Below are positions 25,815-34,113 of a DNA stretch of 64,000 nucleotides, piece by piece. The DNA lies in contig NZ_CP078145.1 of assembly GCF_019222765.1 (NCBI RefSeq), forward strand, positions 4,092,001-4,156,000, in the 5' to 3' direction. This DNA is from Nocardia iowensis (GTDB lineage Bacteria > Actinomycetota > Actinomycetes > Mycobacteriales > Mycobacteriaceae). Under the pieces are notes generated by a model, which was not told the origin of the DNA, ran no database searches, and saw only the letters and a program-made list of their open reading frames with translations. The translations under genes and the position numbers were made by a program. Position 1 is the first letter of the stretch, and every line of letters begins with the position of its first letter.

Positions 25815-26135
25815 CTACTGCATCATCTGGATGTGTGAATGCTCATGTGATGTCGGGCAGATTCGGATGATTTGGGCGTTGGCGTCGGAGACACAGATCC
25901 GGGTCCAATTGTTCGGGCCGCCTTGTATAGGACCCCACGCGATGTTGGCGGCCTGGTCCTCGTACGGGATCCAGTGGTGGAGGTCGAAGGCCCACTCCGT
26001 GCTTGAGATCGTCAGTAGCGGCTCGGTCGGGGTGTCGCAGGTGGGGCAGGGGTTCGGATAACGCGCGGTACGGCCGCGGTGCGCGCATTGGATGGTGGTC
26101 CAGATCCCTTGGTCGACAAGGCGTGAGTCGACCAT
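25815..26135 (-). CDS. small hypothetical protein with HNH-like Cys/His pattern, 106 aa
   Basis: This protein of 106 residues starts at ATG 26135 with AGGTG just upstream. It has a Cys cluster (C17, C30, C33) and then DLHHWIPYEDQ, an NNWTRIC segment and RICPTSHEHSH. The HH...N...C...C...H spacing is reminiscent of HNH endonuclease folds, but the second metal-site Cys pair is not canonical. I do not assign a function. No partner gene is coupled to it. A phage- or plasmid-derived origin is possible. Confidence 0.6.
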   Translation of the reverse strand: MVDSRLVDQGIWTTIQCAHRGRTARYPNPCPTCDTPTEPLLTISSTEWAFDLHHWIPYEDQAANIAWGPIQGGPNNWTRICVSDANAQIIRICPTSHEHSHIQMMQ

Positions 26136-26567
26136 GAAGGCACCTGAATATGCTTGTACGACAACAGGTCTGAGGGGTCGGCCGGGATGGGACGCATCGA
26201 CGCCGCCCGCAACCGGGACCGTGACACTCCACCCCGAGAACGCCGCGCTACGCGCTAAACTCGACGGTGGCTTCACCGTGCCGCGTCGTTGGACCGGGAC
26301 CATATGGGCATAGCCCACTTCGACGTCGAACACCACTTCGTCGCGGACCTGGCCTCCACCGGAACCCAGATCCACGGCTCGGGAATGTCTATCGGCTCTA
26401 TGTCGAAGAAGAAGTCCGATGCTCGGATCCACACCCGCGTCGGCCCAGGCTTCAGTCGAGTCGTGGCTCCGCGCGGCGAGGTGTCGGCACGACGAACAGC
26501 GTCGAAGGTCCTGCCGCACCGGCCCGGGACCGTCTCCCCTGCCCCGCCCAGAGAGTCGTGCCAATTG
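26136..26567. other. 432-base stretch with no confident gene
   Basis: No complete gene is seen. Minus-strand frames give protein-like pieces that switch frame near 26370: one with DFFFDIEPIDIPEPWIWVPVE, then VRDEVVFDVEVGYAHMVPV in another. This may be a frameshifted remnant, perhaps once part of the small gene downstream. The evidence is weak. Confidence 0.3.
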
Positions 26568-26583
26568 TCGAACATATGTTCGA
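26568..26583. promoter_or_regulatory. LexA SOS box (perfect palindrome)
   Basis: TCGAACATATGTTCGA is a perfect 16-bp palindrome and an exact fit to the actinobacterial LexA box TCGAAC-N4-GTTCGA. It lies 21 bases before the GTG of the 13E12-type fragment, so transcription from here should be DNA-damage inducible. Confidence 0.85.
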
Positions 26584-26604
26584 TGTTGCGGTAGGCTGGT
26601 TCGG

Positions 26605-26922
26605 GTGAACATACATTCGACCGCGTTTGCGCCGGATGCTCCAGCAGCAAGGTGGCCGGAGCTGGCCGATGTCGACTTGCTGCGCACCCTCGTCGAAACC
26701 GAACGCCGCCGGAGGCGACTGGACGCTGCCATGCGCGCGGCCGTCGCCGAAGCCGAGCGTCGCGGCCTCGCCGCAGACACCGGCTATCGGGATACCGTGG
26801 AGCTATTGACTGATCTGCTGCGAATCAGTACCTACGAAGCGCGTCGGCGAATCGAATACGCGGCTCCGCAGGCCCGCTCGCGTTCCAGGAAGAAGTGGAG
26901 GGTGCTGGCGGCAGCAAGTTGA
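26605..26922 (+). pseudogene. truncated 13E12/DUF222 family gene
   Basis: This 105-codon frame starts at GTG 26605 behind an SOS box. It carries the N-terminal part of the DUF222 (13E12 repeat) family: LLRTLVETERRRRRLDAAMR, then AAVAEAERRGLAADTGYRDTVELLTDLLRISTYEARRRI. Full members have about 400-550 residues and usually a C-terminal HNH nuclease. Here the match ends near residue 90 and the frame stops after an unrelated tail. None of the remaining domain is seen downstream. Several M. tuberculosis 13E12 genes are LexA controlled, which agrees with the box. Confidence 0.75.
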
Positions 26923-27328
26923 TGCCGAGCCCTGGTGCCTCGATCTCTGTTCTGGGACGGCCCTACGTTCGCCGGTGACGCCTCCCGATCGCCCGATGTC
27001 GTTGTGCCAGAACGCTGATCGGGAAACCTGTATACCGGAGCATGCCGGTTCTATCAACCGGTTCGCGAGAACCGCGAGTCCCCACGTTGTGGGGTCTTTA
27101 CAGGACAAACCGGGCGTTCGATGATCGACCAAGGGGCGTGACACGCCGATCTGATTACCACACCGATTTATCGAACATGACCATTCGCGAACGCACCATG
27201 CCACCGGTTTCGGCCGGGCGGAGATCATCAGCCGTGTCGAAGAGTTTGTCGTCGATGCGGAGTAGGTGGTTCGGGCATCCGCGGGAATGTCGTTGACTCG
27301 CTGTTGTATTGCTCGAAGGAGTTTCGTA
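26923..27328. other. 406-base gap with a possible small terminator
   Basis: No gene is visible. CCCCAC at 27080-27085 and GTGGGG at 27089-27094 form a short perfect hairpin followed by TCTTT, which could terminate transcription. The start may be residual DNA from the deletion that truncated the 13E12 gene; the end is the promoter region of the next gene. Confidence 0.4.
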
Positions 27329-27997
27329 ATGTTCGGAAAACTGTTCTACGCACGGGCGGCCCTGATCGCGGCGAGTTGTACCGCGGCCGCGATGGCGGTC
27401 GGCGCTGGTCCGGCACAGGCCGACAGCTCGACGACGGTCAGCCCGGCCGGAGCGGGCGTCGCAACCTCGAACAATGGCGCGGTGGTCTTCGGGTCGGGCG
27501 CCTCGACCGTCAATTGCTACACCGGCACGACCAGTGGCGGTTCCGTTCCCGCGGCACCGAACAACAAGAACTCGAGCGGCCCGGTGACCGTGTCGCTCGG
27601 GCCCCTGACCCTGGGCCAATGCAGCACCGGCCAGTCCGGTCGCACCGTCGAGGTAACAACCACCGGCAACTGGGGAATTGCGGCGCAGAACGGGTCACCG
27701 ATCGCCGCCGATCTGGTCATTCCCCAAGGGGGAGTGACAATCACAACCAGTGGGTCGGCGAACTGCACCACCGTATACGCGCCGGACGGACCCGTGACGG
27801 TGGCCGGTACCTACACCAACAGCGTCAACAACGGCGGCCTGCAGTCGCTGCCGTCGATGACGGTCCTCGATACGGTGCCGAACCGGACAACCGGTGACGC
27901 CTCCTGCCCGACGGGGGATTCATGGGACAAGGTGTCAGCCACCTTCCTTGTGAACAACCCCGCCGACCCAGGGCGCATGATCACCGTCGGTCCGTAA
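27329..27997 (+). CDS. secreted protein, 222 aa, beta-rich
   Basis: This protein has a signal peptide (RAALIAASCTAAAMAVGAGPAQA). The mature protein is Ser/Thr/Gly/Val-rich with few charged residues and evenly spaced strands, like an immunoglobulin- or adhesin-like fold. Four mature Cys (VNCYT, GQCST, ANCTT, ASCPT) could form two disulfides. I do not know a named family; similar small secreted beta proteins occur in nocardiae. ATG 27329 has AAGGAG 8 bases upstream. A hairpin at 28138-28169 may end the transcript. Confidence 0.78.
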   Translation: MFGKLFYARAALIAASCTAAAMAVGAGPAQADSSTTVSPAGAGVATSNNGAVVFGSGASTVNCYTGTTSGGSVPAAPNNKNSSGPVTVSLGPLTLGQCSTGQSGRTVEVTTTGNWGIAAQNGSPIAADLVIPQGGVTITTSGSANCTTVYAPDGPVTVAGTYTNSVNNGGLQSLPSMTVLDTVPNRTTGDASCPTGDSWDKVSATFLVNNPADPGRMITVGP

Positions 27998-28137
27998 CTC
28001 TGTCGGCCGGTAGCCGTTCGGTCACGCGAGCCGGCGGAGATCGAGCCGCAGCAAAACCAGAAACATCTGCTTCTGCCGCTGGGGGCCGCGGCCTGGAGGG
28101 CGAGATCAGCTGCGCCACAGAACATCCGCACATGCCG

Positions 28138-28169
28138 AGAAGCGCGCATCCAGTTGGACGCGCGCTTCT
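28138..28169. terminator. hairpin terminator between convergent genes
   Basis: AGAAGCGCGC at 28138-28147 pairs perfectly with GCGCGCTTCT at 28160-28169 around a 12-base loop. It sits between the secreted-protein gene and a minus-strand small open frame and could act in both directions. Confidence 0.6.
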
Positions 28170-28181
28170 GCCGATGAGCGG

Positions 28182-28325
28182 TCACGGGTTGTCAGCCCTT
28201 GCGGCTCGCAGTCGCCGGACCTCGGCGACCAGTGTCGGGATGTCCTGACGAGCGGCGGCGATGAAGTCCAGATCCGAAACTGAGGCTGGTCGGATCACGC
28301 CGGGTTCGGCGCGAGAGACATACAT
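28182..28325 (-). CDS. small protein or fragment, 47 aa
   Basis: A 47-codon frame begins at ATG 28325 and reads MYVSRAEPG, then SVSDLDFIAAARQDIPTLVAEVRRLRAA. The segment D-x-x-FIAAARxDIPxLVAEVRRLR recurs in many small actinobacterial proteins of unknown role and in phage-related ones. The frame stays open upstream to 28379 without another normal start. It may be a real small protein or the C-terminal end of a lost gene. Confidence 0.4.
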   Translation of the reverse strand: MYVSRAEPGVIRPASVSDLDFIAAARQDIPTLVAEVRRLRAARADNP

Positions 28326-28584
28326 ATCCGGCTCGTCGTCTGCCTCGCTTACCGGATGAAGTCCCCACCGCTCCAGTGATCACGGCTCTCGACAAAGGAC
28401 GTCCACGGTCCGGGCGAGGCGGCGGCGCAACGGGCTTCGATCGCGTCGATTCTTCATCGCTCAGCATCTGGGGTGTTCGTTCCCGGGAGGCGTACGGATG
28501 TGCTAGCTCGGCAGAAGTCGAGCCGAATCTTTTGGTGTCGCCGATCACAGTCGGGTGCTGTCGGCGGCATTGGATGTAAGCTAT

Positions 28585-28610
28585 CTCTTACATAGTAAGA
28601 GGTCTCTTAC
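28585..28610. promoter_or_regulatory. triple half-site operator before the SDR gene
   Basis: CTCTTAC (28585-28591), GTAAGAG (28595-28601) and CTCTTAC (28604-28610) form two overlapping perfect inverted repeats with 3-base and 2-base centres. It is located 43 bases before the SDR start. A related site precedes the downstream TetR gene, which identifies the probable repressor. Confidence 0.7.
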
Positions 28611-28652
28611 ATTGCCGGTAGTCGCAGGCAGTGACATCCGATAGGAGTGCAC

Positions 28653-29465
28653 ATGAGCAAGGTTTGGTTCGTCACCGGTTCCTCGCGTGGGATCGGCCGG
28701 GAGATCGTGCAGGCGGCGCTGTCGCGGGGGGACCGGGTGGCTGCGAGCGCCCGGAACCCGGAGACATTGAAAGATCTGGTCGATGAGTACGGCGACGCCA
28801 TCTTGGCGCTGGAGCTGGATGTCACCGATCGCGACCGCGCTTTCGAAGCGATCGCGGAAGCGCACGAGCAGTTCGGCCGGTTGGATGTGATCGTCAACAA
28901 TGCCGGGTATGGCCTCTTTGGAGCGTTCGAGGAGGTCTCCGAGCAGGATTTCCGGGATGTGCTCGAGGCGAATCTGTTCGGCTCGTTCCATGTGACGCGC
29001 GCGGCGATCCCGGTGCTTCGCGAGCAGGGCAGTGGACACATCGTCCAGATTTCCAGTGGCGCGGGTCTGGTCAACTTCCCCGCATTCGGTGCCTACAACG
29101 CTTCGAAGTTCGCAGTGGAGGGATTATTCGGCGAGTTGGCCAGCGAGATAGAGCAGTTCGGGATCAAAGTGACCATCGTCGAGCCCGGTGCCTACGACAC
29201 CGAGGCGCCCACCACCGCGGCGAAACGGTCCAAGCAACTGCCCTACTACGACCGGGTGCGGGAGATGCTGGCCGAGCAGTCCGCCGCGGCGACGCTCAAC
29301 GATCCGGCCGCCGCTGGTGCCGCGATGCTCGAGCTGGTCGACCTGCCGGAGCCGCCTAGGCGCGTGTTGTTCGGAAAGGACGTCCTGTCCATGGCCCAGC
29401 AGGTTTATGCGGACCGGCTGGTCGAGTGGCAGCGGTGGGCCGATTTCGGCGAGCGCGCGGGATAG
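28653..29465 (+). CDS. SDR family oxidoreductase
   Basis: This 270-residue classical short-chain dehydrogenase has TGSSRGIG for cofactor binding, NNAG, catalytic Ser in ISSGAG, and YNASK with the active-site Tyr and Lys. The Arg after the first strand (ASARNP) favours NADPH. The family oxidises or reduces alcohols/ketones; this subtype is often annotated as an oxidoreductase of unknown substrate. ATG 28653 follows TAGGAG by 6 bases. A TetR gene follows 44 bases after the stop, and both have the same operator type upstream, so repression by that TetR is likely. Confidence 0.92.
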   Translation: MSKVWFVTGSSRGIGREIVQAALSRGDRVAASARNPETLKDLVDEYGDAILALELDVTDRDRAFEAIAEAHEQFGRLDVIVNNAGYGLFGAFEEVSEQDFRDVLEANLFGSFHVTRAAIPVLREQGSGHIVQISSGAGLVNFPAFGAYNASKFAVEGLFGELASEIEQFGIKVTIVEPGAYDTEAPTTAAKRSKQLPYYDRVREMLAEQSAAATLNDPAAAGAAMLELVDLPEPPRRVLFGKDVLSMAQQVYADRLVEWQRWADFGERAG

Positions 29466-29492
29466 CGAGCAGGGTTCAGGACGCGCCGTGAT

Positions 29493-29508
29493 GTAAGGTC
29501 GTTCTCAC
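29493..29508. promoter_or_regulatory. degenerate operator copy before the TetR gene
   Basis: ATGTAAGGTCGTTCTCACAT around 29491-29510 resembles the GTAAGAG-GT-CTCTTAC site upstream of the SDR gene, with the same outer GTAAG and flanking CAT(TG). This points to autoregulation by the adjacent TetR protein. Confidence 0.5.
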
Positions 29509-29509
29509 A

Positions 29510-30166
29510 TTGTGGCGGCGGGCAAGCCAGCAAAGGAGTCGTACCGTCAAACGGAGCTATCACCACGGCGACTTGCGCGCGGCATTGATCGAGGCCAGCT
29601 TCGAGATCCTGGCCGAGGCGGGGCTGGCGGGATTTTCCGTCGCCAAGGTCGCCAAGCTCGTGGGGGTTAGCTCCGGGGCGCCGTACCGGCACTTCGGCGA
29701 CCGCGATGCCTTGCTCAACGCGGTCGCCGAACAAGCCTCCCTCGAGGCCGTCGAGCGGATCGGCACCGCGGTCGAGGCGGCGGGGGCGGATCCGATACTG
29801 CGGTTGAGCGCCTGCGCGGGCGCTTACGTCGGTTACGTCATCACCCGCGGGCCCGCCATCGACGCGATCTTCGCTGCCGACCTGCAACGTGAGCGCGAAG
29901 GGCGGCTGAACACCGCCTCACAGGCCGCGTTGGGCATGCTGCGCGGTTTGGTCTCGGCCGCCGGCGGAGCCGACTCGGATACCCAGTTCGAGCAGTACCT
30001 GGCCATGGTCAACGGCTACGTCGCCTTGTACGAAGCCGGGTTCTTCCACGCCACGCACTACAACGCCGAAAACATAGCCGCCCACGCCGCCCACGCCGTG
30101 GCCACCCTGGCGGCGGGCTGGCGATCCATGCCCGGCCTTTCACCGAACCCGACAGCATCGTCGTAA
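29510..30166 (+). CDS. TetR family regulator of the SDR gene
   Basis: This 218-residue regulator has an N-terminal TetR domain (SYHHGDLRAALIEASFEIL, then SVAKVAKLVGVSSGAPYRHFGDRDALL) and a helical effector domain. The start is odd. AAAGGAG at 29532-29538 is an ideal ribosome site, yet the codon 7 bases later (29546) is GTC. The only normal in-frame start that keeps the conserved YHHGDL is TTG 29510, which overlaps the operator. It follows the SDR gene by 44 bases and shares its operator type. Confidence 0.88.
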   Translation: MWRRASQQRSRTVKRSYHHGDLRAALIEASFEILAEAGLAGFSVAKVAKLVGVSSGAPYRHFGDRDALLNAVAEQASLEAVERIGTAVEAAGADPILRLSACAGAYVGYVITRGPAIDAIFAADLQREREGRLNTASQAALGMLRGLVSAAGGADSDTQFEQYLAMVNGYVALYEAGFFHATHYNAENIAAHAAHAVATLAAGWRSMPGLSPNPTASS

Positions 30167-30316
30167 CCTCACGGCATCGTCATAAACAGCGCCCGCTTCT
30201 CCTCACATCGCTGAAACCCGCGGTCGGCCATTGGGAAGACCCGGGAAGACAAGGTATCGAACAGGACCCACGGGATTCGTGCTGGAAAACGTACGAACTC
30301 ACAGAATCGGATCGGT

Positions 30317-30988
30317 ATGCACGAAATCGTCCTGGGCGATGTGACTGTCACGAGGATCGTGAACGTGGTCGTCACTGCCGAGATCTCGCCTGCCACCTCC
30401 TTCCCCGGCAGCACCACAGCGACCTGGCAACAGCACAGGTCCTTGCTCGAGCCGGACTTCTTCGAAGTGTCCACCAATACGGTTCGCGCGGCGAGTCAAG
30501 TCTGGCTGCTGCGCAGCGAGGGCCGAAACATAGTGGTGGACACCGGCTTCGCCCACACCCAGCAACCCGGCGCACAAGCCAACGACACCGACCTGATCCA
30601 AGGCCTGACCGCTGCGGGTGTGCGACGCGAGGACAACGACGTGGTGATCAACACCCACCTGCACGAGGATCATGTCGGCTGGAACACCTACCTCGACGGT
30701 GGAGTTCGGGTGCCGAGCTTCCCCAACCTCGCACCGGGACACACACCGGGATCCAGCATCCTGAGACTCCAATCAGGCTCGGACACAGCGTTATTCGTCG
30801 GAGACGCCCTGCACACCCCGCTGCAAATCGTGCAACCCGATACCAATAGCCAATACTGCGAAGACCCCACCCGAGCCCGCCGGACCCGAAACCAGCTGCT
30901 CGGGCAGGCCGCTGACACCAACGCACTTGTGCTACCGGCACATTTCCCAGGACACGGCGCCGCAGAAATCGAACGCAACGGAAACTGA
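30317..30988 (+). CDS. metallo-beta-lactamase-fold hydrolase with apparent internal deletion
   Basis: This 223-residue protein has the metal motif NTHLHEDHVGWNT, a later His in PGHTPGSS, Asp in VGDALH and the last His in PAHFPGHGA, so all zinc-ligand positions remain. In relatives of this subgroup (usually 270-300 residues) about 60-70 residues lie between the VPSFPN strand and the PGHTPG motif. Here they are fused directly near 30722 without breaking the frame. That missing part normally packs over the active site, so the enzyme may be inactive or altered. I see no clear ribosome site before ATG 30317. Confidence 0.72.
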   Translation: MHEIVLGDVTVTRIVNVVVTAEISPATSFPGSTTATWQQHRSLLEPDFFEVSTNTVRAASQVWLLRSEGRNIVVDTGFAHTQQPGAQANDTDLIQGLTAAGVRREDNDVVINTHLHEDHVGWNTYLDGGVRVPSFPNLAPGHTPGSSILRLQSGSDTALFVGDALHTPLQIVQPDTNSQYCEDPTRARRTRNQLLGQAADTNALVLPAHFPGHGAAEIERNGN

Positions 30989-31096
30989 TTCGCCATCAAG
31001 ACATGGGCGCCGTTCACCCGCATCTGACACCGTCGGATCCGGCGTGCCGAGGAGCGCCACCACTCTCGAACTGATCGCGCCGGGACCATACACCCC

Positions 31097-31306
31097 GAGG
31101 ACCAAGCGCCGGGAATCCTGGCCCGCCGCGCTGAAGGTCAGTCCCTGCGCGAGATCGCCCGCGGCGTCGCGGTGAGCTCGGACGTGGTCCACGCCGAGGT
31201 GAAGACTGCCGAGCTCACCGCTGACGCCTCGTGGTCGTACTCGTCCCAAGGGTGCGTCGCAGCGTTACGAAATGCGCTGTGGAGAACGAAACCTGTCCAG
31301 AGCTGA
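31097..31306 (+). pseudogene. possible remnant with helix-turn-helix-like segment
   Basis: A plus-strand frame reads ILARRAEGQSLREIARGVAV, then SSDVVHAEVKTAEL. This is like the helix-turn-helix tail of resolvases or sigma-like regulators (SLREIAxxxxVSxxTVxxxV). It has no start and lies in a 325-base gap (30989-31313) otherwise without features. It may be a scrap of a recombinase or regulator gene. Confidence 0.3.
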
Positions 31307-31313
31307 GCGCACC

Positions 31314-31727
31314 TTAGGACTCACGTACGTAGGTCTGGTCGTTGTTATTCAAGGTATCGACTCTTGATTCGCCCTGCTTGCAGGTGGCCTTCAACTTTTG
31401 TTTGGCAGGCATCTGCCCTGCTTTGCCCTCGAGTAGCAGCACACCCGGGGATATGACTTTGTACTTCCCCTTGAAGGAGGTCGTGAAGATCGGGTATTTG
31501 GCCAGATTGTCGAAAGTGCGGTCATCCTTGAGTGTGAGTTCTCCCGACGCCTTGCTGACGGATCCGTCCTCAGTTTCCGCCAAGATTTCTTCGAACTTGA
31601 ACGTGCCCACGTAGTCCTGTGGCTTGGCACCACATTCGGCCGGTGGAGCGGCTGGTGCGTCAATGGATACGCTCGAGATGGCGGCCGCGCCGACGACCGC
31701 AGCTGCGAGCACCCGCTTTACCTTCAT
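31314..31727 (-). CDS. small secreted protein, 137 aa
   Basis: This protein has a signal peptide (VKRVLAAAVVGAAAISSVSIDAPA). The mature part begins PPAECGAKPQDYVGTFKFEEI and is strand-rich (SGELTLKDDRTFDNL; GKYKVISPGVLLLEGKAG), like a small lipocalin-type or META-like beta domain, with two Cys that could pair. I know no named family. AAGGAGAG precedes the ATG closely. The gene stands alone between degraded regions. Confidence 0.72.
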   Translation of the reverse strand: MKVKRVLAAAVVGAAAISSVSIDAPAAPPAECGAKPQDYVGTFKFEEILAETEDGSVSKASGELTLKDDRTFDNLAKYPIFTTSFKGKYKVISPGVLLLEGKAGQMPAKQKLKATCKQGESRVDTLNNNDQTYVRES

Positions 31728-32071
31728 GCCTCTCCTTCATGTTCCTTGTCGTACCCAGCCGTGGCACCGTACGCGATCGCGGGTTCTGATCGCGGGATTC
31801 CGTCACCGCGTCGGCCCGCGAAGTTCGACCGCGGTGCTCGATGTGTAGGCCAGCTGCTGTGTCGCCCTTTGCGGGCGTGCCGTAATCAACGCACAGTTAT
31901 GTCGATGAGCGGGTGTTTTGCTGGTGGCTGTCGTGATGGTCCGACGATCTGCCCACATCAGCCCCTCGCCGAGGAGCGATGCTGGCAGATCGTCATGTTG
32001 TAGTGAGTAGTTGTGTCAGTGGCCGAAGGGTTGCGTTGCTGTGCAGCCGTTTCCGCCGTGCCAGGGGATGG
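31728..32071. other. 344-base gap with nothing recognised
   Basis: I see no gene, repeat or clear hairpin here. The first bases are the promoter side of the small secreted-protein gene and the far end joins the broken SDR gene. Confidence 0.4.
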
Positions 32072-32531
32072 CTACCAGGGGAAGGCTTTGGCGTATTGCA
32101 CGGTCAGCATCGCCACTGCTGTCTTGGAGGTGTTGTAGGCGACGTTGACGATCGTGCCCGCATCGCTGCGCCGCAGCAACGGCAGGAACGCGTGGGTGAC
32201 CCGCACGACGCCGACGACGTTGGTGTCGAGCACCGCGGTCATGTCGGCGCCGGTGACCTCGTCGGGCTCACGCTCGGGCCCGGCGATACCGGCATTGTTG
32301 ACCAGCGCATCCAGCTGCCCCTGCTCGGATTCGACCTGTTCGGCGGCGGCGCGGATCGACGCGTCGTCGGTCACGTCGATCAGCAGCGGGCGCCCCCAGT
32401 TGCCCGGCGGCGCGTTCGGCCTTGTCGAGGTTGCGTGCGCCCACGTAAACGGTGTTACCGGCGGCCACCAGCTGGCGGGCGGTCTCGAATCCCAACCCTT
32501 TGTTAGCTCCGGTGATCACGGTGACGGTCAT
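32072..32531 (-). pseudogene. broken SDR gene (frameshift, internal deletion, truncation)
   Basis: ATG 32531, with GAGGAG upstream, opens a normal SDR: MTVTVITGANKGLGFETARQ, then VYVGARNLDKAERAA. The frame shifts near 32390, after which the SDR continues one frame over: TDDASIRAAAEQVESEQ, LDALVNNAGIAG and TNVVGVVRVTHAFLPLL. Then IVNV is joined straight to AYNTSKTAVAMLTVQYAKAF, losing the segment that normally carries the catalytic Ser, and the gene stops about 60 codons early. Three separate lesions make it non-functional. It resembles SDRs of the carbonyl-reductase-like type. Confidence 0.8.
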
Positions 32532-32610
32532 ATTTGTGCTCCTCGGTTTCGTAGTGTCGGTTTCGATGCCCTGTCTGCCCAGCGGCATCGCGCGCTGCGG
32601 TGGATAGAGT

Positions 32611-33240
32611 TCAGGATCGTTTGTCGCGGAAGAACTCTCGGAGATCGCCGGTGAGTTCGCCGGGGATCTCGAGGGTGGCGAAGTGTCCGCCGTGGTCGAG
32701 TTCGGTCCAGCGGGTGATGGTGTGCGAGGGCGCGGAATAGCTGCGGATAGCCCAGTCGATCGGGGTCAGCAGCACTGCGGTCGGGACGCCGGAGTTGGGT
32801 TCGGGTCCCCAGCCTCCGCCGCGCACATAGGTGGCATACGCCGAGGTGCCCGCGGTACCGGTCAGCCAGTACAGCATGACGTTGGTGAGCAGGATGTCCT
32901 TGTCGATGATCTGTTCGGGCAGTGTCTGCTTGGGGCGGGTCCATTCCCAGAACTTGTCCATGATCCAGGCCAGCTGCCCGACCGGGGAATCGACCAGGCC
33001 GTAGGCGAGGGTCTGCGGGCGTTGCGACTGCAGACCGAGATATCCCGGAGTCGCGGGATTCTCGGCGAAGAACCGATCCAGCCGCTGCTGCTCGGAGCGG
33101 GTGAGCTTCGCGTACTGATCGTCAGGCAACGGTGCGAACGGCACCGGTGCCGGGCCGGTGGTGACATGAACGCCGACGACCCGGTCGGGAGCCGCCGCAC
33201 CGACCAGCGGGCTGACCGCCGAACCGGCGTCACCGCTGTG
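32611..33240 (-). pseudogene. 5'-truncated epoxide hydrolase gene
   Basis: The frame carries the C-terminal half of an epoxide hydrolase of the same family as the intact gene at 37916-39088. It begins at a degraded nucleophile region (SGDAGS in place of GGDWGG) and continues with RPQTLAYGLVDSPVGQLAWI, LYWLTGTAGTSAY and HGGHFATLEIP with the catalytic His. The N-terminal about 180 residues (EHN domain, HGWP oxyanion site) are missing, and the DNA upstream to 33510 shows none of them. The open frame continues to 33309 without homology. Confidence 0.8.
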
Positions 33241-33510
33241 CTGAGTTCGGCCCATGCACGCCCGGTCTTGTAGTTGTCCCGAGCCGCATCGACGTGTCGC
33301 GCAACACATGCCGAGGTGCGGATTGAATAACCAAAGACGCTACGCAGACAGGCCAGGATCGCAGCAGCGTGTGAATCGGGTTGTGGTGACGACGGGTCGG
33401 GGCTGCCGTGACTATCGGCCCCCGATGCCGCGTGGGGGCTCGCCCCGACCGCCAGCTCGATCGGGCGCCCGGCTCATCGGAGCTGGGCGCCTGCGGGGCC
33501 CGCCGCGGGG

Positions 33511-34113
33511 TCACTCCTCTCCGATCCCGGCTTCCTCGTATGCGACGAGCATGTCTTGCGCATTATCTCTGAGTTGCTGGACAGGGTCGTGTAGTGCGAT
33601 CTCCCGCAACATCGGGACGTACCGCCGCGCCGGTGTGTACCCCGTCGCATAGATAGCCGCTTCACGCAGGTCGTTCCGTGGATCGCGCAACCCCTCGACC
33701 ACGCGAACCTGGCTGTCCTCGTCAAATTCTGGCGGGGAACTCAACGCCAGCATCAACAGAGCTCCGGCGCGCTCCTCAACGGTGTCGGCCCCGTCGTGGA
33801 AGGTAATCAGTTCTTCTCGGGAGAACACCTCGAGGTGGTCCTCGGCATGATCGATGAAAGCCTGACGTTGACTCGGAATGGCGGCGGTCACAAATACGTA
33901 TGGACAGCCGGTAGCGTCATCGAGCGAGTAGCTGAGGTCGACTCCGGATGAGATCTCCCAGGTGACAACCCGAAGAGTACCGGCAGCGGTGTCTTCCTCC
34001 GTCTCATCGACCACGTCCCATCCGAAGGTGGAAGCGTAATCCATAACTTCCTCCTCCGCGTACGAGGTGGACCGCATGATCAGCCGTCTGGACTGGTACT
34101 GACCGGATGACAT
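33511..34113 (-). CDS. hypothetical protein with HEAT-like C-terminus, 200 aa
   Basis: This acidic protein starts at ATG 34113, with GGAG upstream. The N-terminal half is strand-rich (DYASTFGWDVVDE, EISSGVDLSYSL). The C-terminal about 90 residues have helix pairs typical of HEAT-like repeats (RVVEGLRDPRNDLREAAIYAT; RRYVPMLREIALHDPVQQLRDNAQDML). It has no signal peptide. I cannot name its function; proteins of this build are often found as immunity or scaffold proteins, which is only a thought here, as no toxin gene is adjacent. Confidence 0.7.
   Translation of the reverse strand: MSSGQYQSRRLIMRSTSYAEEEVMDYASTFGWDVVDETEEDTAAGTLRVVTWEISSGVDLSYSLDDATGCPYVFVTAAIPSQRQAFIDHAEDHLEVFSREELITFHDGADTVEERAGALLMLALSSPPEFDEDSQVRVVEGLRDPRNDLREAAIYATGYTPARRYVPMLREIALHDPVQQLRDNAQDMLVAYEEAGIGEE

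Noticed and set aside
28192..28548. 118-codon minus-strand frame before the SDR gene
   Set aside because: Arg/Ser/Pro-rich composition typical of non-coding high-GC DNA; the 47-codon frame overlapping its end in another phase is more protein-like.
31728..32071. Possible insertion-sequence remnant
   Set aside because: No terminal inverted repeats, target duplication or transposase motif could be seen.
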